NCBI RefSeq assembly: GCF_024763615.1
Contig: NC_077223.1
Span: 58,404,627 to 58,468,626, forward strand
DNA length: 64,000 bases
From: Phlebotomus papatasi
Lineage: Eukaryota > Arthropoda > Insecta > Diptera > Psychodidae
Reading direction: 5' to 3'
Part shown: piece after piece, positions 43,999 to 56,639 of the stretch
Position numbering within the stretch: position 1 is the first letter of the stretch
How the letters are laid out: each line of letters opens with the position of its first letter
Made by a program: the position numbers and the translations under genes
The notes under the pieces: generated by a model
The model's database searches: none
The model's input: the letters and a program-made list of their open reading frames with translations, nothing else
What the model was told of the DNA's origin: nothing

Positions 43999-46645
43999 CA
44001 ATTTAGAAAAAAAAACTTTATCCAGCTTTGGCTCTACTGGCTGCACCTCCTCCAGTAATATATAGGACAAGTACTCTATATACCGGCACATAGTAAAGTT
44101 GATGATCTTTTGGCATGGTGAAAAACTAAAGGGAGCACTTTTCCTCGTTTGTAGACTTATGTGACAGGTGCTATGTCTGCCGATGACAAAAGCTCCTGCA
44201 GAACGAAACTTTTCTACTTCAGGAACGTTTTTGACGTTTAGAAGGAGCAGACTGCACCCTATTACGATCACTAAGGCTCACGATATAACTATGAAAAATT
44301 TCATCGATCAATCGATTGATTCAATTCATTCGATCGATGTAAGAAATGTTGTAAAAAGATGAGTGAATTACGTTGCAACAGCATATGTGATTAAACAATA
44401 ACTTTGATTTTTTTCTTAGGTGTTGATGCATAACAAAGGGTCAACCGTAGTGAAAATTTCTATCAAGATCCTCTAAGAAATATAATTCTTATTTCTGAGA
44501 AAGTTCTACAACACGAAATTGAGTTGCCCAATGAAACTTATATCCCTCAATTAGAACCCAAAGAATTCATTAGTGATAGTCCTAGATTTCGGAAAGTTTT
44601 TACTGAGTTAATAAGATTGATTCAAGGTCATCTGTATGAACGAAATATCCGCCTATACATACTCCAAAACAATAACTCAAAATTAACAAAATCCCATGGT
44701 TTATTCTAAAGATCTAAAAAAAAACATGTTTGTATGTAGTGGAAAGGAGGGGTGGAGGGGGGGAGCAAATTAAGATCATATTTGGATTCCCTGCGTCAAC
44801 TTGCGGGGAGGGGGGTATGAAGAACTTTATAAGCCTCTATCTCGTCATTTAGCGTCTACATACGAAAAATCCATTTTTGACCTTTTGACCTTGCCAATGT
44901 AAACAAAAAATTTGTGAAATCTAGGACTATCATCAATGGATTCTGGGTTCAAATTATGGAATACCAATACAAACTTTCATTAAGCAACTCGACTTCAAGT
45001 TACAATATTATTATTCTACACGAAAAAAAATCTCAAGAGGAGGGGCTTTAGTTAGGAAAACGCTTTTTCGAACGATGAAACTTGCACGCAAAACTCCAAA
45101 AAAATTTTCGTGTTACTATCGAACATTGAATAAAGTTGTGATATTTAGAAGGGTAGAAGGATATCAGAAGATCATTTATTTTATCAGTAATGCTGATCAA
45201 TTTTATCATCAATATGGGCGTCTCTGGCACACGATGACCAGGGCCATATGCATGATCAATTTCAAACAAATATAATCAGATTAACAACTTTATTAAAAAA
45301 AAATCTTAACTTTACGATCGCAATTCCACTAAATCCGTTTCATACCAACAGGGGCTGCTATCGGGGAAATTTTTCGTACTGGTAAGAAGAGGGTAAAATG
45401 ATTATGACATTGAGATGATAAATATAGAATTTTCCAAGAAGTTCAAATTAATATCTCTTACCGTTTTCTATCCGAAAGCGGTCGTACTACAATTGGCCGG
45501 TACTTTTTTTTCGTATCAATTGTGACAGATAAGGTATAGATTTCTTATAATATACAAATTGAATGGAGTTTTCGATAATTATCATGCAGACTGGTCCAAG
45601 GATACTTGTCCAGTTGGAAAGATTCCAAAACATTGCCAAATTGTGCTAAACGTACGAGAAAACTACTGAAAATCTTTACCCCACAAGATCATAGAGTGGT
45701 ATTTCTCAAGAAAGTGTCATTGTGATGTGTTGATGGTTTTCACCCAGATGACCTCAAGTTTAGATAATTTTTTACACTGAACAATATCATCTACTGTGTG
45801 AATAAATTTCACTGGTGTTTTTTTTTCAGATTCCACATACGAACATCATTACTCTAACTCCTTGAAAAGGTGATGGGAAAATCTTCAGGTAGTCCAAAAA
45901 AAAAAAGAGTGTGACGAAAAGTATTTGGAAAAGAAAGAGAAAGGGGTCCACAGCCATCAACACAGTCGAGTTCCTCTATACTTCTCTACTACAAACAATT
46001 CAAACTATCTTTTAGGGTGCCTTCATCCGTTTATATCTAATGTCTTCCCATCGATGATGTCTTCTCATTCAGCTTAAATTGTGTACAGAGATAGAAATGA
46101 TGCGTCTTTCCCTTGATATTGAGCATGTTTATAGTGGATGGGGCATTCTTTCACCTTCCCATGATCTTTGGGATTTTTCTCAAGGTGTTCATGGGAATTT
46201 TTGCACAAGAAATTACACTCTCGTCTTCCTCAACCCGACACAAGAGAGCTTTTTCGAGAGGAAGATGAAAGGTATATACATGTAAGAACGAAAAAGGGTT
46301 TGGAGATGATGATGATGAAGTGGGTAAAAATGTTTGGTACTCATCCATGTGCATCCTCCACTAATTTATCTTATCTTTGACATTTACAATTGCGTCTCAG
46401 AAGAATGTGCAAAATATAATATACACAAAATCCTGAAAGACTTAGGGAGTTATTGGAAAAGGGAAAAACGCAAATATTAAAACAGATTTTTTGTTGTTGT
46501 TGTTGCTTAATTTATTTTCCTAAAGAAATTACCCCTGAAGACTTTAAGATTTGTAGAGAGATCATTATCGTGATCTTAAAATTTGTAACAGTGACCTTTA
46601 TTTTTTTTTGCATATAAACCAGCATATTGTAATTCAAACGTGATA
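43999..46645. other. intronic or upstream DNA, no feature supported
   Basis: It contains only short open frames (up to 73 codons) of random-like composition and a G-rich stretch near 44740-44820. I see no exon, RNA gene or terminal-repeat element. 47075-50689 and 50991-52827 are similar apart from the repeats listed. Confidence 0.4.
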
Positions 46646-47074
46646 GGGTAAGTGTGCCAAATTCCGACCAGCTTGCAATTTCGGCCACCTTTTTCATTCC
46701 TCGAATTTCCATGAAATTTTAGTTTTTATATACTCTATAGATCATACAATGTAAAAGAAAAACAGAAAATGTAATTTCGATAAACGAGATGAAGTGAAAC
46801 AGACATTGGAAGAAATCCCGATGGGCAAGGAACTATGAGAATAAAGGTGGCCGAAATAGGGGACCAAAGCTATGTTTACATTTTTATTCATTTTAAAAAA
46901 AATGTAATAAGAATGATTTTAGAGAAAATAAAGACGATAAATTGTTAACAAGATTCCAAGCAACACTCCTTAAGAAAAAGGAATAAAAAATCAATTTGTA
47001 TTAAAAATACTACATTTCAAATTTGAGATTTTGGAGCTTGCATGCAACTATGCCGAAATTTGGTACACTTACCC
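46646..47074. mobile_element. family D element copy 3 (429 bp)
   Basis: The ends GGGTAAGTGTGCCAAATTCC and, inverted, GGGTAAGTGTACCAAATTTC have TA on both sides. It carries a plus-strand psq stub. Confidence 0.8.
46749..46838 (+). pseudogene. psq-type transposase stub in D copy 3
   Basis: It reads M, stop, KKNRKCNFDKRDEVKQTLEE then IPMGKEL. This aligns with the stub at 27865-27954 (NNKKCNFDKQDDVKKTFEE, FPMGKKL) and with the longer psq remnant at 20508-20692. Confidence 0.6.
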
Positions 47075-47399
47075 TATGTAAAAGGACAATTAGAACATTT
47101 TAGGATTTTTTTTGTATAATTACAGTGAATTACCCAAAAAAATAGAATAATCTTTGTTGATGAATAATTCATTCATCTGTCTTTTTTCTATTAAGGGGGA
47201 CTGTCAATTATGAGGCCAAAATTTAGTTGCTTTTCGCGATTTTTTTTTTGGAAGAAAAGGAAACGACAAAGCTATTTGAAATTTTTGGCATATGTTATAT
47301 ACTTAAAAGTATGTTTAAATTTTTTTTTCGAGAAAAAATTACATAATGGCGGACTAATGCGTAGTCGCTAAAAGTTTTGTGTTAGGAAAGTTTTACGGT

Positions 47400-47456
47400 T
47401 TTAATCACATTTGCACATTAAAATTTTAACGTGATTCACATTATTTGTCGCTTTTG
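47400..47456. mobile_element. family A MITE end fragment
   Basis: CACATTTGCACATTAAAATT and CACATTATTTGTCGCTTTT match one terminal repeat of family A; the rest of the element is absent. Confidence 0.55.
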
Positions 47457-48548
47457 AAGTTTTAGAATTTTTATCCACTCTTGTGGAGTTTTGAGGACTT
47501 TTTCTGATACGTTGGTTCCTTTCTTTTAATTCCTTCCTTTTCTCTTCCCCACCTTTGACCAAAAGCCTACACGGTAAAATATCTATTACAAGCACACAAC
47601 AACTTAAAATAAAGTATTATTGTTTATTTATTTATTTCGATGTACTGGACTATTATTGCCATTTTGTTCTTTGTTAAGAATTTGTAGTTTTGTACTTTGT
47701 TAAAAAATCGGGAATGAGGATCTTAATCCAAAATTCGTATATTTCTCAAACTCTTGTCTACCTTGTCCATTAGTCCTTGATCCAAATAACATTTTGAGTA
47801 CAATTGATTTTTCTTTTAAAAGTTCCTATTCTATCATTTGTACAAAAATTTCATTAGGATTTCACCTTTTCAACAGTCTTTTAAGACATAATCCACACTT
47901 CTGAAAATTACTACAGATCAGAGATTCTTAAAGCATTGCTTAAGGGAAGGGTCTAAGATTTACATTATCCTCTTCCTCTGGCAAAAATACCTTTACAATT
48001 GCGTGAATACTTTGGATATTTTTCTTTAGCAGAGAAACAGTCTTTTGCCAGACAGTCTGCAAAAAAATCCTCACGATCGATATCATCATTTTGAGGAATT
48101 TCGTGAAGATCAGAGGTGAAGACAAGGGGTGAGTGGTATAGAAGAGCAAAAAAAAAAAGAGATAATAATTTTGCGGGTGTAATTTTGCTCTGAATTCTCA
48201 TTGGATTTTTTCTTCACTTTTATACACTTTTTTCCAGTCTGACTGCAATTTTCAGTCATTTGAGGATTATTGCTTGTCTCTCCTGGGAGAGACTTTTTGC
48301 TAGCGATCAAATAATTCCCACAATATGTGAAACATTGTGGAAGAATTTTTCGTGTGAGAAAAATTCTTGTGTGAGAGAACGTTTAATTTTTTTTTTCGTG
48401 TGAGCAGGAATTGTATTTTAATTAATTGAGTGTTGGACAAAAAAAAAACACACTCGATGTGAATAAATTTGCTATGCAGAAGAATTTTAATCTACAATTG
48501 AGGAAATAAGTAAAGTGTCTCAGCATCAAATTGGGATAACATAGAGGT

Positions 48549-48610
48549 AGATATATACATATAGGGTAGGATATATACATATAGGGTAGGAGCTACATAT
48601 AGGGTAGGAC
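48549..48610. repeat. short tandem repeat
   Basis: Three copies of a roughly 20-bp ACATATAGGGTAGGA unit. Confidence 0.7.
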
Positions 48611-50689
48611 GGTTCTCTCCCTTCCGTTTTTGAACTGCCCTTTCACACGGTCGACTTGGTAACTTGAATATCGTGGTTTGATTATGATGAATAGGAATAA
48701 AGAAGCAGGTACCTGATCGCGTCTTCCTTAGTCTTTTTCCGTGTCCTTCTTCTGGTTGACCATACCGATTTTACTGCTCGAACTCTAAAGAGAATAATTA
48801 TAATAATAATCCCTCGATTTTTCTAAATCTCTAAATTTCAATCTGACACCTCTCAGCTCTCAGTTATATTTTGAAACAATTGTGTTGTCTGGTAACGGAC
48901 GCAGGAACGAAGTCCATTACCAAATTTGGAGAACAAACTGTGAAAGGACTACTTGGGGTCTTCTTGACAAGTACCATAAGTAATGGTTATAGAGGACGTC
49001 AAAAATAGGAAATTCGGTCTACATTGCTGTTTTTCGTTTTGGGCTCCTGTTAGCCGAAACGTATCCGTTTCTGGTTGGGGTAATTCTTCAGGCGCTACAT
49101 GATTATTTCATCAAAAATATGTTTTTTGGATAATCTCGAAAACAGCTGTGGAATTTTTTTTTCATTTTTGGATATATTTGAGTGATTATCCAGGTTTACA
49201 TTTCGTATTCTTATTTTAAGTGTGCGAATATTAACTAAATTTTCGTTTATTTTCCAACGCCAAAGGTTAAGTAGCCATCGAAAGCGTATTTTACTTTTAC
49301 AACCGTTTTTGACAAATTTTTTATTCATTTCAATCGCGTGTAATGTATTTTCGTCTGTTACGACTTTGGATAGGTTTTGAGATGATTTGCAAATCGGTTG
49401 AAAGTGGTTCCAAATAGTTAAACTAAAAAATAAAATATTGCTGCAATGTAGTATTTATATTAACTAATTTTATTCATAAGAACCATGCATTAGTGCAAAA
49501 CCAATTTTTAGGATAGAGTATAAAATTCACAAGTGAGCACTCTGCGAAATGTTGTACATATGGGCACCCCTTTTGAGACAGATATTCTCCTGGGAGATTT
49601 TCTTTCTTCTCAAATTCATCATTAAAACCACTCCCATAGTCTGTAATTTTTGATAGCGCTATGATTTCTAGTTTTTTTTCCTCTTTAATCTAGAGTTTTT
49701 TGGAGAATCAGAAAATCATTTTCTACGCTTTATTTTTTTCTCACCATGTAATTATTAATTGTCTACCTGTTGGAATTTTTCTACCTGTTTCTCCCATCCG
49801 ATTTCGATTATTGTTATACACATTTTTTTCCGACCCATCCTGTCTCTTTCTTCTATTTCACGATTTTTCTTCGAAAATCGAGCTTTCAAAGAAAAAAAAA
49901 CGCAATTTGACAAAAGTCGACTCAGAACCAGAGAGAAGATGCCAAAGAGAATTTGAAGAAGCCAAAGAAAAGGTGTATTTTGGATATACAAGAAAAAAAT
50001 TGTCAAATGAATGGCTGTGAATGATTCAAGATGCATTGTTCTGCCTTTGGATGCATTAAAGACCAAAGAGGGACCTGAAAAATGTGACATGTGAAAAGGT
50101 GCAAAAATTTTATAGTATATACACGAAAGTGTGTAAAGTGAAGCTGAAGAATTTAACCATTTTTAGCATGCAAAAATTTAAGGTTTTTTTTCTCTCTTCC
50201 TTTTAAATTCTTTTTTGAACTTTCTCAGACGATGGCACTAATATCGATGAAATTTTCCATCAGTTGTTTTCTTCTTCATTTGTTTGTGCCCTCTCCGAGG
50301 GGCCTCTTTTGTCCTCATCATCAATGAGGGCTCAAAGATGAAGGGGACAATTGTCGCCGTAGAAGGATTATTTATGTGAATTTTTCTCGTGCTGGCAGGA
50401 TCATTGACACATTTTAATTTCCTTGTGGGAATTTTTGCATAAAACATTTCCTTCTGTGCACTGAAGTGTGAAAGAGAGTTTTATATTATTCATTCAACTC
50501 AATTGGATCACAAGGTAGGGACCATTTGGTTGAGGATATGTTACCTCTTTATTTCAAATTGCAAACCCTATTATATTATGTATATATGTAATATATTTAT
50601 TGCAGTGCAAATTAAATTAGGAATTAAAAATTGTACGTGCAGTACAATTTATGAGAAAGAAGTATTTTATTCTTCTGGTTTACGTATTT

Positions 50690-50990
50690 TACTGCTCAAA
50701 CTCCACAGAGAGAGAACAGTATACTATAACCCCTCGATTTTGAGTTGTAAAAAAATTTCGACTCTTACTCCCTCAGGAGTCATATTTTGGTTGTATTTTG
50801 AATATTTGAAGCCGTTACTACGCTTAGAGGCCGAAAGGTTAGGAGATACATCGAGATTTAAGACCTTCGGGAGTCTCTCCGATAAGCCGACTCAAGGATC
50901 GTTAACATGTCTCTCGTTTTTTCTTCACTCCTTCCCTAACTCTCCAAAACTATGTTTTTTGGGATTCGACGAATTCATTACAGATAATTA
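50690..50990. repeat. unclassified interspersed repeat, best copy
   Basis: It starts CTGCTCAAACTCCACAGAGA and continues CCCTCGATTTTGAGTT and AAGACCTTCGGGAGTCTC. A diverged relative covers 52828-53060, and its first 50-60 bp recur at 48775-48835 and 52540-52575. No terminal repeats are identified. Confidence 0.5.
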
Positions 50991-52827
50991 ATTTTTATTC
51001 TAAAATTAAATTTAATGCTCTTTAGCTATTTTGAGCGATATTTTGTCTCCAACCAGGTCCAGGTTTGTCTTATGTTCCAATACCTATCCAACAGACCTAA
51101 ACCTGCTTTAATCTTTTGGGAAAGAGTTGTTACACAAATCTTTGACCATGGAAAACCGTTATTATGTATCATTTAAGGGTATTTTCGGTATTTTCATATG
51201 GAAGAAATGTCAAACCAGATAGCTTCTAAAGATATAAAAAAAGAGCATGGTTTTGGAGGAGAAAATAACGTCCTAATTATGGACGACTTATTATTATGAC
51301 CGAAACCACAAGTCTATATCTATAACCGTTTCGTCTATAAGCCTGATAATGGCTTACTGACTAAAATTGTCTAATTCGCGAATTTGTAAAAGATAGGTCT
51401 GAAAATTGGGAATTTCTTGATGTAAAAAATAGTTTGTCTGTAGAGTTCAAGCTGTTCGAACTTTGCAGGTAAGTTAGGTTAACTTTAAAACTGACTTGGG
51501 CTTAAATTTATTCACTTTTTACTCCACTCAATGCAACGTGCCAAACTTATTAACTGCTTCTTCTGTCATTAAGATCCTATGATAATTTCGAACAAGTGAA
51601 CTAACAACTACTAAAAATATAGCTGGAGGAAACAATAGCATGTTAAGTCCGAAGCGGCATAACGTTATTGGACTTCCGCTGCAACACATTAGAACCAAAG
51701 ATTATGGACATAACGCTCAAAAAATAACTATGATCATAGCGATCTTTTTGATGTTCTAATTTTTTCCAATTTTAGCGTTTTTCAAGATAGGGTGTTTATT
51801 TTTTTTTACCGAATAATATAAATTGATTCACAATTAAAAATCCAAAATTACTAGTAGTAATAAGGTAAGTGACACTGAAAAACAATTTATGAAACACAAA
51901 ATATTACATTGTCGTTTACAGTCAACCATGGGGGATCATTATTGAAAAATTGCACAAGATCAGATGATAGTGAAAGACATTTTCACACTCATTGCATCAT
52001 TGAAGTATTGAGTTCCCAGAAGGAAGAAATTCTCAGGATTCCTTCACGATCTTACAAAAGAAGTAGAGATTGTTTAAAAGGAAAATCGAGTGACACCTAA
52101 GGAGAAAATTTATGAATATAATCCCTTCGAATGAACCTAAACAATAGAAAAGAACTATATACGAACATCTTCTCCCTCTTTCTCTCTACAGCAAAATCAA
52201 TTGATCTTCCATTTGTTGTTGTACTTTATTGAACACATTGTTCCACGCAGCCACCCTGTTGCACATCTCGCTTCCCTTCTCTTTTTTTTTTCTATGTCTT
52301 ACCGAAGATAGGACACAGCAGACAAACACGCAGACAATTGAGTATCCATGGGGAGGATAGTAGAAGAGATACCTGGGAACATTTTTTCTCTTATACAAGA
52401 TAGATGCAGTAGACGTGCAATGAGAGGACCCCGAATGATCAGCAAAGAAGACAACCATGAGGAATATTGTTGATTGAGTGAGAAAATATTCTTGTAACTT
52501 TCATTTTTTTTCCTTTTACATTGTAGTTCTTGTCTTTTATAGTGCTCGAACTCCACAGAGAGATATTATTTATTAATCATTGATTTTTCAAAGTTTTATT
52601 AGATATTTTGTGAAATTTTCAAATTCTGAATTTTGCAAAAAAAATGATCTTAGGGTGTTTGGTCCGTTTGTTTATTATGGGACCCACCGATGGGACCAAA
52701 CAAGATAAACGGTTAGTGATACCAATGACTTGGGGTCTTCTAAGTTAACCCTGAGATCATTTTAACACATATTCTTTTGGTCCCTACAACTTTTACTAAT
52801 TGGCTCCAAAAATTTCCTTTTTTTTTA

Positions 52828-53060
52828 CTGCTCGAACTCCATAGTGGGAGCAGTATTATACATAATCCCTCGATTTTAAGTTACCTACATATTTCGAATC
52901 TTTGACCCCTAAAAGGTCATATTTGGTAGAATTTCGGAAAGGTAAATTTTTGAGTTATTTGACGTTCTAGAGGTCAAACGGTTAGAGATAGAAGTTTAGG
53001 ACCTTCGCGGGACTCTACATAAGTTTACCCAAGGTTGTTAATATGCACCTATCCTCGGCT
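52828..53060. repeat. unclassified interspersed repeat, second long copy
   Basis: ACTGCTCGAACTCCATAGTG, CCCTCGATTTTAAGTT and AGGACCTTCGCGGGACTC correspond in order to the copy at 50690-50990. Confidence 0.5.
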
Positions 53061-53159
53061 GATCTTTTATTAAATATAAAAAAAAATACTAAATGGATAG
53101 TGGATTGAGTCAGAAAAAAAAACAATTTTTAAGAGATTTTAGAGTAAAACATAACTTTA

Positions 53160-53566
53160 CGGCGTTATCACACTTGCACATTAAAATTTTAATGTGATTC
53201 ACATTAATTGTCGCTTTGTGAGCGTCCAAATATGTTATTTGTGTCTCTGAGTCACTTAATATTTGGGGTTTTTCTATTTATTGATAAATAAGTGGACTTG
53301 GCCTGCAAAAGTAAGTTTAAATTCACCTAAAGCATAAATATTTTTCACATTAAAAAATTAAAGAGAAAATCGCATTAATTTTTCGCATTAATGCTATAAA
53401 TCAATTTATATCAAATTTTGCGGGTCAAGTCTACCTTTTTATCAACAAATAGATCAAATTTTGAATATAAAATGATTCAAAAACACAAATTACACATTTG
53501 GACTCTCACCAGCGACAATTAATGTGAATCATATTAAAATTTTAATGTGCAAGTGTGATAACACAG
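53160..53566. mobile_element. family A Harbinger-type MITE, copy 3 (uninterrupted)
   Basis: 407 bp. The ends read CGGCGTTATCACACTTGCAC and, inverted, CTGTGTTATCACACTTGCAC. TTA duplication at 53157-53159 and 53567-53569. Confidence 0.88.
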
Positions 53567-53576
53567 TTAGACTTTA

Positions 53577-53829
53577 CACTGACAAAAAACGGGGGTGCGA
53601 TTAACTTTTTTTCCTCATAACTTTAACACTTTTTAGGTGTAAAAATATATCAACATTTTTTAATGTTAATTTTACACCTTTTTAAGGGTAAAATTAACAT
53701 GCAAAAGGGTAACTTTAACCCCTAATACACCTAAAAAGCATAATATTTACACTGATTTCGGATCAATACTGCAGGGTAAAATAAACATTTCCGGAATGTT
53801 ATTTTAACTTTTTCGGATTTCTGTCAATG
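53577..53829. mobile_element. family B MITE, copy 4
   Basis: 253 bp. The ends CACTGACAAAAAACGGGGGT and, inverted, CATTGACAGAAATCCG have TA at 53575-53576 and 53830-53831. Confidence 0.82.
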
Positions 53830-53884
53830 TAGGAGAAATTTTGTTTTTAGATCGCCGGTGACTCAATCGTTATTAAAGGGTTAA

Positions 53885-56055
53885 CGGATCTATGACGCAG
53901 AGGTCCCTAAATTGAACATAGCATCAATATTACTTCGTCGAACCTATTTAATGCCATACAATAGATTTAGTGATACGCCATACGTTTTATAATGTAAGTG
54001 TTTCACGTTCGAATTCCCCTTAGGCAACCTAATCAGTAATACCTAATATTAGAAATTAAACTTACGAGAAGATCTAGTCTTTCTACGGGTTTACGAGTTC
54101 GAGTATTCCGCAAAGTCTGGGTGACTTTCTTAACCCTTTTTTTCCAAAGACCAAAAGGAACTTTTTTCGTATCTTCATGGGAATTTTCTGATTTCTCTCT
54201 AATATTTTTTTCTCACATCTATATTATTCTTTTTTTCTTTTTCATCATCTTTCGATTTCTCGTATATACGATCGTTTTCTGTTAATTCAACTCCATGTAC
54301 AGTGCGCGACACGACGATCATCATTTTATTATACACCCAAGTCTCCTCAAGTCGACAATAATAATAATAATAATATCCCAAGCCTCTTCTTTTTTTCCTT
54401 ACCACACATCATGCTCTCTGTCTCTCGACATCTCCTTTTAGTATTAACAAAAACTTCTTGTAATAGTTTTTGGATCTTCCTCTCTTCATGATGGTGGAGC
54501 AAGAAAGAGAAAAGTATTTTCTTGTCAATATTTCATAGGTTGAGGGTGTGAGACTGAGAAAGATCACAATTTTTGTGGGAAAGACACTATATATAAGTAT
54601 ATACAGTAAAAAAAAGAGTAGAAAAGACTCCGCGCATATCGTTGGGAAAAAAGTCCAGTGTTGAGATCAACATGCAAAAGACTATGGAAGAAGAAGATTC
54701 CAAAACCAAAAAGCCAAAACACATATACATAGTCGTCAACCAACTACATTCAACAGCACCAGTCTGAAGATCATGATGATGAAAAAGAGGCACATTTTAA
54801 TGTTGATGTTCATAAACATGAGAGCCAAAGAGAGAATGGTGGGAATTTTTCCCACAGTCAGTAAGAAGATTCTCACACAGTGTGTGACACAGAAATCTCT
54901 CTCTCACTGTTAACCAACGATTTTTCGCCCTCACAGTCAACGTCAAAATATTGTCGATCTTTGACCAACAACACAGAACTCACGATCTCCCCCTCTGTTA
55001 CTATCAATTCACACGGATTTTTTATGAGATTATTTTTTTTCTGAGATTGCGATCGTACAATTTTGGGGAAGCATCTTCCCGATAAGTCTAAAGTAAAAGA
55101 AGAAATCAAAAGATTCATGATCGATGAACGTATACCATAAAAAGACTCGTGTGATCACTCAAATTAAACGTGAATATTTAACGACCAAGACAATTTGTCT
55201 TAATGAAGACATTTCCTCCCGTAACTGTCGAGTAGCTCCGTATAACCAAATTAAAAATCGTTTTTTTCAATTTTTTTCCACTACTGAGAAAGAATGGGTT
55301 TGCAACGATGTTTATCAAAGCATATTATTTCTTCCTTAGAAAATATAAATAAGTGTGATTTTATGAAAAAATCAGAAATAAAAATGTCGAAGAACTTTTA
55401 ATAATAAAGAATCTTTAATATTTTAAACAAAGAAATATTATTCGAAATTCCTAATTAATTAAAAAAAAATTATGGTTATTAATTATGGTTATTAATGTTA
55501 AGACAGAGATGGATACTAAAATGAAAACTTTTAACTATAAACTGATCTTCAGAATAGAGATTTGTTAGTCCCGCTTAATAATAATCTAATAGATTATTTT
55601 CCCCCTATAATCCAATCCTAAGTTAAATACGGGCTTCAGCCTTACTGCAAATGGGCATTGGCCGCCCAGATTTCTAAATCAGGCTCTGGCCTTAGGTCGA
55701 AAGCCCACATAACAAAGGGAGCCTTAGTGAATTAGCAGATATAGATTATTGAATTTATGGAGTAGAAGTCCTGGGTTAAGCGACGAACTGCGCTAGTACT
55801 TAAAAAAATGGAAAAGAATGTGTTCAACTGGTAATATAATTCTAGGCTCAACTGATCAAGCAGTCTGCCACTGGCCACAACGAAACTTTGCAATAAGGGG
55901 CACGGTCGAAGCATTCCTATTACAAGGTGCAGCTCCTGAACTGTCCATTGATAATAAGACTAATGCGGACGTAACAACCTATAGACGTATTAAATCTTCT
56001 CATAAGTGAGATTTCTAGACCATTAAAACATTATTCAAACCAATTAGTCACACCT
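53885..56055. other. intronic or upstream DNA, mostly featureless
   Basis: A weak SINE-like B-box (CACGTTCGAATTCCCCTTAG) lies near 54007 and a short ATA/AAT run near 54360. No gene is recognised. Confidence 0.35.
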
Positions 56056-56215
56056 ATAACCATTCCCCGTGGAATCAAGAGCAGTGAAGCTAACTGGAAG
56101 CAATTTGAACATCTGTATCGTCAGACAAATTTCTAGTGACTTAAATGGGATTCGAACCCAGAACACTAACAACATAGAGCGAGTAGTATACCACTTGAAC
56201 CAATGAGTGCTTAAA
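56056..56215 (-). mobile_element. tRNA-derived SINE, diverged minus-strand copy
   Basis: On the minus strand: CACTCATTGGTTCAAGTGGT (A-box), GGGTTCGAATCCCATTTA (B-box), then ATTGCTTCCAGTTAGCTTCA and GATTCCACGGGGAATGG. It is the same order as the two plus-strand copies, without a clear ATT tail. Confidence 0.75.
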
Positions 56216-56639
56216 CTGACTAATAATGAGTGCCTATACTTCTTACAATACGAAAATTATTCAAGAACGAATAAAGACAGAAAATTGTTATTGTTGAAAT
56301 TGATATTGAAAATTGTTACAATTAATGGAAGTTCGGAAGATGGTATAGTATTTATTAGAACAGCTTAGTAGGGTAGGAGAATTGTGTAATGCTATGAGAA
56401 TGTCATATGATTAAATTTAATTTTATGTGGTAAATTCGGATGACCTAATTAAAAATCCAACTCATATTAGTACTGAGAGCTTCACAGAGCTGCTTACAAT
56501 GGTCATTAGATTCTCACTGGGCTTTAATGTTATCTACACCAGAATTTATCATGAAAATTTGTCATATGACATTGTAATACTGTTACAGAATTTGTACAGA
56601 ACCATCGTTTTGGTCACCTCCTGGAGAAAGGCATTCCCT

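Larger units (their letters stand above)
53085..53884. mobile_element. family L piggyBac-type MITE copy 2, split by A and B elements
   Basis: Pieces TAAAACATAACTTTA (before the A copy), AGACTTTA (between A and B) and GGTGACTCAATCGTTATTAA then AGGGTTAA (after B) follow the order of the inverted sequence of 39122-39260. The left end is blurred. Confidence 0.5.
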
